Assembly (NCBI GenBank): GCA_035281585.1
Contig: DATEDP010000038.1
Span: forward strand, 1 to 50,212
Length of the DNA: 50,212 bases
Direction: 5' to 3'
Source of the DNA: a bacterium
Lineage (GTDB): Bacteria; UBA10199; DSSB01
Each line of letters opens with the position of its first letter. Positions within the stretch are counted from its first letter, which is position 1. A program made the position numbers and the translations under genes. Shown here piece by piece: positions 24,463-31,005 of this stretch. Under the pieces are notes generated by a model. That model worked only from the letters and a program-made list of their open reading frames with translations. It ran no database searches and was not told the origin of the DNA.

Positions 24463-25422
24463 TCACCTCCGAGCGAGCACGAAATACATGGGGGTGAAGA
24501 TGCCCAGCTCGCCGGCGGCCACCAAGGCATCCGAAGTCCGCATCAGCATGTCACTTACCGCCTTGGTGCCCTTGGGCGCAAGCCGCAGCTTTTCGAGGAG
24601 ATGAACGAATCTGTTCGTGAGCTTGCGCCCGAATTGCGTGCGCGGCAGGCCGGAGAGCGAGAGCTCACGGCCGGTCAAAGGGTGATACCAGGGCAGCTCC
24701 GGATCCGAGTCCTGCCGAAGGTCGCGGCGCATCAGAATTTCGAAGCCGGCGGCGATGAACGCCTCGTCGACGGCATTCGTCCCGGTGAGCTCGGGCAAGG
24801 CGTCTCCGACCTCGATGTCATGCTTCAACTGTTCGTGCAACGGGTTACCGGGTTCGTAAGCGTCCGTCATGCACCATTCCTGAACCGCGAACAGTCCACC
24901 TGGCCGGAGGGCTCGCGCGATTTCGGAGAACGACGCGGTGCGATCAGGCGCATGACACGTGGCTTCGATGGCAAAGGCGGCGTCGAACGACGCGTCCTCC
25001 ACCGGAAGCTCCATGAAATCGCCGTGGACGACGCTGCATTGGCCGTCGAGTTGCGCGGCACGGTTATATTTACGGGCGCGCGTGACTTGATCGGCGTTAA
25101 TGTTGATGCCGACTATCCTGGCGCCGGTGTAGCGCGCGATTTCGCGCATCGGACCGCCGACACCGCAACCAGCGTCGAGAACGACGCTGTGCTGGGCCAG
25201 ACCTAACTTTTGGGCCAGATAGCGCTCCATTCGGGTCAGAGAATCTTTGAAGCTCTCGCCGCGGCGACGCGGCGCAAAATGAAAGGACCTGCCCCAGCCG
25301 AATTCGTAGAAATCGGTGACGAGCTCGTAGTAGGTGTTGACCAATGAAGCGTAGTTTTCCTTGCGCTCCAGGACCTCTTTGTCGAAGTAGCCGACGTATT
25401 TGGCAGCTTTAGTGGCATTCAT
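24463..25422 (-). CDS. Sterol 24-C-methyltransferase (Erg6/SMT-like)
   Basis: A 319-aa protein; ATG at 25422 with AAGGGGG upstream. The signature regions of eukaryotic SMTs are present: YYELVTDFYEFGWGRSFHF (the YEYGWG-type sterol-binding region, 39-44), VLDAGCGVGGPMREIARYTG (SAM motif I, 82-91), AIEATCHAPD (152-159) and FAVQEWCMTDAY. The KGESFxxSLxRxExYLA pattern is also kept as RRGESFKDSLTRMERYLA. SMTs transfer methyl from SAM to C-24 of the sterol side chain (lanosterol, cycloartenol or zymosterol type). It leads the four-gene minus-strand operon and diverges from the oxidosqualene cyclase across 133 bp. A TATATT at 25469-25464 (minus) could be its -10. The match is to SMT rather than to generic Ubi/coq methyltransferases; I am fairly sure. 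Confidence 0.9.
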   Translation of the reverse strand: MNATKAAKYVGYFDKEVLERKENYASLVNTYYELVTDFYEFGWGRSFHFAPRRRGESFKDSLTRMERYLAQKLGLAQHSVVLDAGCGVGGPMREIARYTGARIVGININADQVTRARKYNRAAQLDGQCSVVHGDFMELPVEDASFDAAFAIEATCHAPDRTASFSEIARALRPGGLFAVQEWCMTDAYEPGNPLHEQLKHDIEVGDALPELTGTNAVDEAFIAAGFEILMRRDLRQDSDPELPWYHPLTGRELSLSGLPRTQFGRKLTNRFVHLLEKLRLAPKGTKAVSDMLMRTSDALVAAGELGIFTPMYFVLARR

Positions 25423-25555
25423 CGGGCCCCCTTCCTCTTCGTCGCGTGCTCCAATTTCTCGAAAATATAAAGTGAAGGTCGTTCCCCAAGCAAGCGACAA
25501 GTCACGAATTCCTCTCACGTAGAAATGAAACCGTGAAGCGTCTTAGCGCGCGGCC

Positions 25556-27547
25556 GTGGATGTGAATCTCTTTTTAATTGCGTTCCGCGTCGCGGTCGCG
25601 CATGGCATTTTTGTGATCGTCGAGAACGCCATCGCCAGGGCCGTGGAGAACCTCGCGCGCCGCCAGGAAGCGCGCGGAAGTTGGGCCGGCGACTACGGCG
25701 GACCGATGTTCCTTTTGCCGATGTACGTGGGCCTCACCCACGCTGCGGGCCGCCCCGTCGACGAGCGGCGCCGCAGGCGCATGCTCGAGTATTTAGCCAG
25801 CGCTCAACGCGAAGACGGAAGCCTGGGGCTCCACGCCGAGGACACCCAGGGCTCGATGTTCACCACGGTGCTTGGCTACGTGGCCCTACGCATCCTCGGC
25901 ACCGCTCCCGACGACCCCCGCGCCGCCCGCATGTTGCGCTGGATCCACGCGAACGGGTCGCCGCTCGGCGCGGCGCCCTGGGGCAAGCACTTCCTCTGCG
26001 TGCTCAACCTCTACGACTGGCGAGGCATCCACCCGGTCCCGCCGGAGCTCTGGCTCCTGCCCTATGCCGCTCCATTCCACCCGGCGCGCCTGTGGTGTCA
26101 CTGCCGCCAGGTCTACTTGCCCATGGCCTGGCTCTACGGGACGCGCTCTGCCGTCCCCGCCGGGGACCTCATCCGGGCGCTGCGGGCCGAGCTCTATCAA
26201 GGGCGCTACGCCGCGATCGCTTGGGAGGCCCAGCGCAACGTGCTCGCCGCCACCGACCGCTACACCGCACCCTCGCTGGCCCTCCGCGCCGTCAACCGCG
26301 CCCTCGACGGCCTCGAGCGCTTGGTGCCGCGATCGCTCCGGCGACGTGCCCTCGACGAGTGCCTTCGCCACATCCAGTTCGAGGATCGCACGACCAGCTT
26401 CATTCGCATCGGGCCGGTGAACGCGGTCCTGAACACGCTCGTCCACTGCTTCCGCCGCGCCGACGCCGAAGTCGAGCGCAGCTTCACCGCGCTCGAAGGC
26501 TATCTCTGGGACGGCCACGACGGCATGAAGATGCAGAGCTACAACTCGAGCGAGCTCTGGGATACCGCCTTCGCCCTGCAGGCGGTGCTGGCGGCCGGCG
26601 GCCACGACCCGGTCGTCAGGCGCGCTTACACGTTCGTCCGCGACAATCAGATCCTCGACGACGTCCCTGAGCTCGAAGCGCACTACCGCCACCGCTCGCG
26701 CGGCGGCTGGCCGTTCTCCAACCGGCCTCATGGCTGGCCCATCACCGACTGCACCGCCGAAGGCCTGAAGTGCGCGTTGGCACTCGAGTCCAAGATCGAG
26801 GCTTCGGACCGGATTCCGCCCGAGCTCCTCGAAGCCTCCGTCGGCCTGCTCCAGAGCTGGCAGAACCAGGACGGCGGCTGGGCGACCTATGAGCTAAAGC
26901 GAGGCGGCGCCTGGCTGGAGAGACTCAATCCGTCGGAAGTATTCGGCGACATTATGGTGGACTACTCTTACGTCGAGTGCACGAGCGCCGTGCTGCAGGC
27001 GCTAGCGCAGGCACGGACGCGCTTCCCTCATCTCGAGGGCGTCGATCGCGCCATCGCCCGTGGCGGGGACTTCTTACGGACCCGCCAGCGAGCCGACGGC
27101 AGCTTCGAGGGATCATGGGCCGTCTGTTTCACCTACGGCACTTGGTTCGGCGTCAGCGGCCTGGTCGCGGCCGGGGCCCGCCGGGACGATCCGGCGCTGG
27201 CCCGAGCGGTGGATTTCCTCGTCGGCCGGCAGAAGCCCGACGGGTCATGGGGCGAAAGCGGCCAGAGCTGCCGCGAGCGGCGCTACGTCCAGCATTCGCG
27301 CGGACAGGTCGTGCAGACGGCGTGGGCGCTCTCCGCGCTCGTGCGCGCGGGGGCGGGCGCCAGCGAGCCGGCTCGCCGCGCCGCCCGGTTCCTTGTCGGC
27401 CGCCAGGAGGTGGATGGGAGCTGGGCGCGCGAGTCGCTGGTCGGCGTCTTCAACAAGACCTGTCTCATCAACTACGACAACTACCGGCATTACTTCCCGT
27501 TGTGGGCACTGGCGGAGTGGCGCGACTCTCATCGGCATACGGATTGA
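25556..27547 (+). CDS. Oxidosqualene cyclase (lanosterol/cycloartenol synthase type)
   Basis: A 663-aa triterpene cyclase. Diagnostic motifs: WPITDCTAEGLK with catalytic Asp398 in DCTAE (squalene-hopene cyclases have DxDD instead), LWCHCRQVYLPMAWLYG at 179-195 (equivalent to MWCYCR), and several QW-type repeats (QNQDGGWATYE, QKPDGSWGES, QEVDGSWARES). It cyclises 2,3-oxidosqualene to a protosterol, normally on the inner face of the membrane. The residue two before the Asp is Ile, as in cycloartenol synthases, where lanosterol synthases have Val; this hint is not decisive. The start is uncertain: GTG at 25556 has no clear ribosome site. It is the most GC-rich gene of the island and diverges from the SMT operon. 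Confidence 0.92.
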   Translation: MDVNLFLIAFRVAVAHGIFVIVENAIARAVENLARRQEARGSWAGDYGGPMFLLPMYVGLTHAAGRPVDERRRRRMLEYLASAQREDGSLGLHAEDTQGSMFTTVLGYVALRILGTAPDDPRAARMLRWIHANGSPLGAAPWGKHFLCVLNLYDWRGIHPVPPELWLLPYAAPFHPARLWCHCRQVYLPMAWLYGTRSAVPAGDLIRALRAELYQGRYAAIAWEAQRNVLAATDRYTAPSLALRAVNRALDGLERLVPRSLRRRALDECLRHIQFEDRTTSFIRIGPVNAVLNTLVHCFRRADAEVERSFTALEGYLWDGHDGMKMQSYNSSELWDTAFALQAVLAAGGHDPVVRRAYTFVRDNQILDDVPELEAHYRHRSRGGWPFSNRPHGWPITDCTAEGLKCALALESKIEASDRIPPELLEASVGLLQSWQNQDGGWATYELKRGGAWLERLNPSEVFGDIMVDYSYVECTSAVLQALAQARTRFPHLEGVDRAIARGGDFLRTRQRADGSFEGSWAVCFTYGTWFGVSGLVAAGARRDDPALARAVDFLVGRQKPDGSWGESGQSCRERRYVQHSRGQVVQTAWALSALVRAGAGASEPARRAARFLVGRQEVDGSWARESLVGVFNKTCLINYDNYRHYFPLWALAEWRDSHRHTD

Positions 27548-27884
27548 CCTCATCGATCTCGCGTTTTCTCATTTCGGCCGGTGCGGTCGAGGGGCCGGAG
27601 TTCTTTTCGGAGTAGGGATTCTCGAGATCCAGTTGGCGGACAGGGCGCTCTCTCCAAAGGGGCGGCACGACCCTTTGCGACGAAGAGCTTTCCTGCCGCA
27701 AGGGGCCGGAGTTCTTTTCGGAGTACGGGTTTTCAGGATCAAGTTGGCGGATAAGGCGCGTTGCCGTCGCTGGAATTTTTTGAGGGACGGGCCTCGAAAG
27801 CCTGGCCAGTTCCGGAAGCGCGACGGCTCCTGCGATGTTAGCGGAACCAAATAGGAGATGGATTCGTGAAAATAATGCGTTCAT
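27468..27884 (-). CDS. Small predicted exported protein with NPYSEKNSGP repeats
   Basis: A 138-aa minus-strand ORF from ATG 27884, with GAGGG six bases upstream. The N-terminus MNALFSRIHLLFGSANIAG... could be a signal peptide. Two near-identical repeats (RQLDPENPYSEKNSGP and RQLDLENPYSEKNSGP) lie 37 codons apart, matched at the DNA level at 27591-27644 and 27702-27755. A third, diverged copy reads REIDEVNPYADES. The last 25 codons overlap the 3' end of the cyclase gene on the other strand. No family is recognised. The in-frame repeats and ribosome site favour a real gene, but the overlap makes me cautious. Confidence 0.45.
   Translation of the reverse strand: MNALFSRIHLLFGSANIAGAVALPELARLSRPVPQKIPATATRLIRQLDPENPYSEKNSGPLRQESSSSQRVVPPLWRERPVRQLDLENPYSEKNSGPSTAPAEMRKREIDEVNPYADESRATPPVPTTGSNAGSCRS
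27591..27755. repeat. Direct repeat, two copies of about 54 bp
   Basis: GGGGCCGGAGTTCTTTTCGG begins at 27591 and again at 27702, followed in both by related sequence ending in AGTTGGCGGA. The 111-bp period is a multiple of three and keeps the minus-strand reading frame of the repeat protein. Confidence 0.75.
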
Positions 27885-27994
27885 GAGAGCCCTCGAAGAT
27901 CTGAGATGATTTGGTTTCAAATATCGTATCGTCTTTTTTGGGAAAGAATTGTTCGAAACGTATGCCTCAGTAGAAAAACTACAAACTGTAGAAG

Positions 27995-28050
27995 TACGAC
28001 AACTACAGGCATTTCTTCCCGTCGTGGGCGTTGGCGGATTGGCGTAGCTC
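27995..28050 (+). pseudogene. Relic of a second oxidosqualene cyclase C-terminus
   Basis: The plus strand here reads YDNYRHFFPSWALADWRSS, matching YDNYRHYFPLWALAEWRDS at the end of the intact cyclase (27473-27528). At the DNA level 47 of 56 bases agree. Upstream similarity fades and is interrupted by in-frame TAG codons (near 27971 and 27986), so only the tail of a decayed copy remains. It overlaps the 3' end of the squalene epoxidase-like gene on the opposite strand, so that protein's last 16 or so residues are antisense of the relic. Confidence 0.75.
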
Positions 28051-29322
28051 AGCGGCATTCGCCCGCAACCATTGGAACCATTCCATAAACCCGCCGAACG
28101 CACCGATCATCGAACGCCATTGATAGGTTTTCAGGGCCCCCGACATAGCCGACCGCATCATCTTGAGAAAAGCTTTGCGAAACTGGGATGGGTCGGTTTC
28201 AAGCCCCGCTAAAAGTCGCATGGTCCGCTGGCGTTCAAAGGGATTTTCCCGCCAGGTACGGTAAACGGATTTTCGCAAGGCAACGCTTCCCGCATCTTGG
28301 TTGGTGAAGACTCGATAGAGAGAGTAGGCCAATAACTCAGGAACATAGCTGAGAGCCGAGCGCTCTTTCCGATAGTCCTCAAAACAAGAACTGCGGGCTA
28401 GACAGTCCCCATCCATGAAGCCCAGAGTTAACCCTACGGCCGTGAGTGGATGAAAGTGGCCGACGGCGTCTCCTACCAAGGGGATTCCATTCTCCCCATA
28501 ATAAAATCGGGAACGGAATTGGTTCGCCGCCCAAAGGATGGGACGTTTTTGCAAGGCATCTTGAAACGCAGGGAGCAAAGCCGACGGAAGAACTGGGCCA
28601 TACGCGTTCCAAAGATAAGCGGATGCTTCTTTGACGCTGTGCCGATGAGCGGGAACATCCAAACAAATCCGCAAATACCGGGGGCTAATCCGAAAAATCA
28701 AAACCGGTCCAGGCCCTCCCAACACGACGTGCCCGAACCCCTCATAGGGAAGCTCGGCATTTTCTAAAAGAATTCCGGCCATGAGAGAAACCGTGACACT
28801 ATGATTCGGATCCCCCAACTGCCTTCGGACCCAAGACGCGCGGCCATCAGCGCCGACGATCTGGCCGGCCGTAACGGTCTTCGCAAGATCCTGATCCTCA
28901 TTTCGGAAAGTCAATTTTTTCCCTTCAATCCGGGTGGCGCGGACGGAGGAGATAAATTGGATGGAAGGCTGCGACACCACCGCTTCGCGAAGGGCGAGAA
29001 CCAGATGTTTATGCTCACAGCTTATTCCCTTTAAACCCTCGGGATATTTCAAAACAATCGGCTCGGAGCGGTCATCGGGAAAAACCACATAACCCGCTCC
29101 GGTGTTATGCCCACCGGAAGCCGGGACATTGACGCCGAGTCTTTCCAGGATTTGAACGGCCGGCGGGTGAAGCCATTCCCCCGCGAGCCGATCCGCTCCG
29201 GCGGGGTTGGCCTCCAAAAGGAGAACCTGGGCTCCGCGATGCGCAAACGATAAGGCCGTCAAACAGCCTACCGGTCCCGCGCCCACGATCGCCAAATCAG
29301 GAGTTAAATGGAATTTTTCCAT
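28003..29322 (-). CDS. Squalene epoxidase-like FAD monooxygenase
   Basis: A 439-aa flavoprotein. Residues 9-33 (LAIVGAGPVGCLTALSFAHRG) are the FAD Rossmann loop, IVGADGRASWVRR is the DG motif, and LVGDAVGHFHPLTAVGLTLGFMDG is the second FAD-ribityl motif. HPLT in that motif is shared with squalene epoxidases (GDAxNMRHPLTG) rather than with UbiH/PHBH enzymes. The length and C-terminal helical region also fit. It would insert oxygen into squalene to give 2,3-oxidosqualene, the substrate of the neighbouring cyclase, at the membrane with a separate reductase. GC is clearly lower than the cyclase and SMT genes, so it may have a different origin. It could instead be a related geranylgeranyl-reductase or UbiH-type oxygenase, but context favours squalene. 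The C-terminus runs into the cyclase relic. Confidence 0.7.
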   Translation of the reverse strand: MEKFHLTPDLAIVGAGPVGCLTALSFAHRGAQVLLLEANPAGADRLAGEWLHPPAVQILERLGVNVPASGGHNTGAGYVVFPDDRSEPIVLKYPEGLKGISCEHKHLVLALREAVVSQPSIQFISSVRATRIEGKKLTFRNEDQDLAKTVTAGQIVGADGRASWVRRQLGDPNHSVTVSLMAGILLENAELPYEGFGHVVLGGPGPVLIFRISPRYLRICLDVPAHRHSVKEASAYLWNAYGPVLPSALLPAFQDALQKRPILWAANQFRSRFYYGENGIPLVGDAVGHFHPLTAVGLTLGFMDGDCLARSSCFEDYRKERSALSYVPELLAYSLYRVFTNQDAGSVALRKSVYRTWRENPFERQRTMRLLAGLETDPSQFRKAFLKMMRSAMSGALKTYQWRSMIGAFGGFMEWFQWLRANAAELRQSANAHDGKKCL

Positions 29323-29517
29323 GAGCCGACAAGAACGAAGTCGAGACTCATTTCACCACACGACAAGTCGGATGTCATTTGTTCAATAAAAGTGCTACCA
29401 AAATCCGATGGCCAAAATTTTATCTTGGGCATCGTTTCTGGTTTGCGGAGACGGTCATGTGCTATCCGATAAATACATGATCGCTGAGAACAAGGGCTGT
29501 TGTTAGGGTCTTTAGAA

Positions 29518-30453
29518 ATGAGACAACGAATACAAATCGAGCATTCAACCGGAGGGAGCACGGGTGCCCCACATTGGATCGCGATTTTACTCTGGGCCGT
29601 CTTGTGCCTCACCGGATCCTTCGCTTGCACTTCGGGATTGAACCTTTCCGGTGGAGGCTTGAACCCGGTCACGGCCCCCCTGCCCCAAACCCAAATCGAA
29701 ACCCCAAGTGAAAGCGAAGAGGAGCCCAGCCTCGCGCCTCCGCCCTTTCAAAGCCCGGCCGGCAGCGCCAACGCCGCGGCCCCCGACATTATGGAACCCA
29801 AGGGAGACGACTCCCACTTGGGTGACAACGAGTGGACCGCCCAGCAGGTTATTAGCGACGGCCAACGCATGCGCTTCGGCCCCATCGCCAAAAACACCCA
29901 TGTGGTGGACCCCGACGCCGGCCCCATCGGCCTGCACATTCCTCCGGGCAGCGACCTAAAATTGATCGTGGAGCTTTATTTTGAGGAAGGCAGCGTTGGA
30001 GAATGGAGGAGCGATGGCATCGGCGGACCTTACCTTCGTTTGGTCTACCTACCTTACGACGCCGATGGCCGGCTCATGATGAACGGCTTCTTTCAAGACG
30101 CCCGCTTGATTGACAAAAATGCGGAAGGATTCAACGTCGTCTTCGAGAATTTGACCTTGAATCCCGGCGAATTGAGCCTCTGGTATTACGAGTGCGGCAG
30201 CATGCCGGTGAAGAAGCAAACCTGGGACGAGGCCCTCTTCCTTCCGCCGGAACTGCACGACCCCGCGCAGGCGGACCTGGCGGCCATCGACTTCAAGCAG
30301 CTCTGGGACTTCGCGGCTCAGCCCTTCACCCGCCACCTGGGCACTTTCCGACAGGAGAATCTCGAATTTCACGACCAACCGACGAATCAAACCTATACAA
30401 TACAGCGGGCACCGACAAGCGCCGTCCTCGATAATCATCTGATCGGACTATAA
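29518..30453 (+). CDS. Predicted lipoprotein A, paralogue of lipoprotein B
   Basis: A 311-aa protein. I take the ATG at 29518, with AGGG nine bases before it, over a TTG at 29500. The signal helix WIAILLWAVLCLTG ends in lipobox SFAC, with lipid Cys37. After a Pro/Ser/Glu-rich linker comes a domain of about 200 residues starting DIMEPKGDDSHLGDNEW and including GPYLRLVYLPYDADGRLMMNGFF, GELSLWYYECG and LWDFAAQPFTRHLGTFRQ. Every one of these blocks recurs in the gene at 35683-36462. No known domain is recognised; the core looks like an all-beta fold. The HTH gene on the opposite strand ends 13 bp away. Both lipoproteins bracket the kinase/AAA+ regulator. Confidence 0.72.
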   Translation: MRQRIQIEHSTGGSTGAPHWIAILLWAVLCLTGSFACTSGLNLSGGGLNPVTAPLPQTQIETPSESEEEPSLAPPPFQSPAGSANAAAPDIMEPKGDDSHLGDNEWTAQQVISDGQRMRFGPIAKNTHVVDPDAGPIGLHIPPGSDLKLIVELYFEEGSVGEWRSDGIGGPYLRLVYLPYDADGRLMMNGFFQDARLIDKNAEGFNVVFENLTLNPGELSLWYYECGSMPVKKQTWDEALFLPPELHDPAQADLAAIDFKQLWDFAAQPFTRHLGTFRQENLEFHDQPTNQTYTIQRAPTSAVLDNHLIGL

Positions 30454-30466
30454 TGGCTGAAAAACC

Positions 30467-30856
30467 TTACTCAGCCATCTTGTTTGGTTCTTGCGGACCT
30501 TCAGATGCTCTTTCCTGCGCTTCTTTACCCGACAGCCAGCGAAGCAGGGTGGAATAGCTCACCTTGTATTCGCTTCTGAGCAGCTTTCGGTGAAAGGAGT
30601 AGATCGACATGCTGGCGGGTTGTGCCTTCTCGATCCAAAATTTTAAGATTTCTTCCCGGGTGCTCATGGGAACGGCCCGGTTGGAGCGGCGGCCTTTGAG
30701 CCCATGGCGCAGGCCTTCAATGCCCGCCTTTTTGAGGCGTCGGCATTTACGCCAGAGGGTGCTGCGGTGAATCTTTAAGCGGCTGCAAGCCTCTTCCAAG
30801 CTTAATTCGCCCCTGAGGTAGGCTTCGAGAGTTTCGACCGGGTTGATGTCTTCCAT
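30467..30856 (-). CDS. Helix-turn-helix protein, transposase N-terminus-like
   Basis: A 129-aa protein. Residues 15-45 (GELSLEEACSRLKIHRSTLWRKCRRLKKAG) form a Homeodomain-like HTH, then GIEGLRHGLKGRRSNRAVPM and a second helical part ending VSYSTLLRWLSGKEA. This is the DNA-binding half of IS481/IS3-type integrases without any DDE catalytic domain. The C-terminal tail is short and charged. It has AGGTGAAGG before the ATG and a perfect -24/-12 promoter (30879-30895), so it is unlikely to be a mere fragment. It is divergent from the kinase/AAA+ gene (149 bp apart). It may be a domesticated DNA-binding regulator controlled by that protein. Confidence 0.7.
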   Translation of the reverse strand: MEDINPVETLEAYLRGELSLEEACSRLKIHRSTLWRKCRRLKKAGIEGLRHGLKGRRSNRAVPMSTREEILKFWIEKAQPASMSIYSFHRKLLRSEYKVSYSTLLRWLSGKEAQERASEGPQEPNKMAE

Positions 30857-30878
30857 AAAAAACCTTCACCTCATGCAA

Positions 30879-30895
30879 AGCAATGCAGGTGCCAG
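30879..30895 (-). promoter_or_regulatory. Sigma-54 (-24/-12) promoter of the HTH gene
   Basis: On the minus strand CTGGCACCTGCATTGCT: -24 GG at 30893-30892, -12 GC at 30881-30880, 10 bases between. It matches the RpoN consensus at all key positions. The start of transcription should fall about 12 bases before the ATG, giving a very short leader that just includes the GAAGG ribosome site. Confidence 0.85.
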
Positions 30896-31005
30896 TCGCT
30901 AATTTACTGATTTTGTTTAATTTTTTAAGATGCACCGAAGATGAACTACACATTTTTTACACATCTTGTATTTGCACATTGCACATTTTGTATTAAAATC
31001 TCTCG

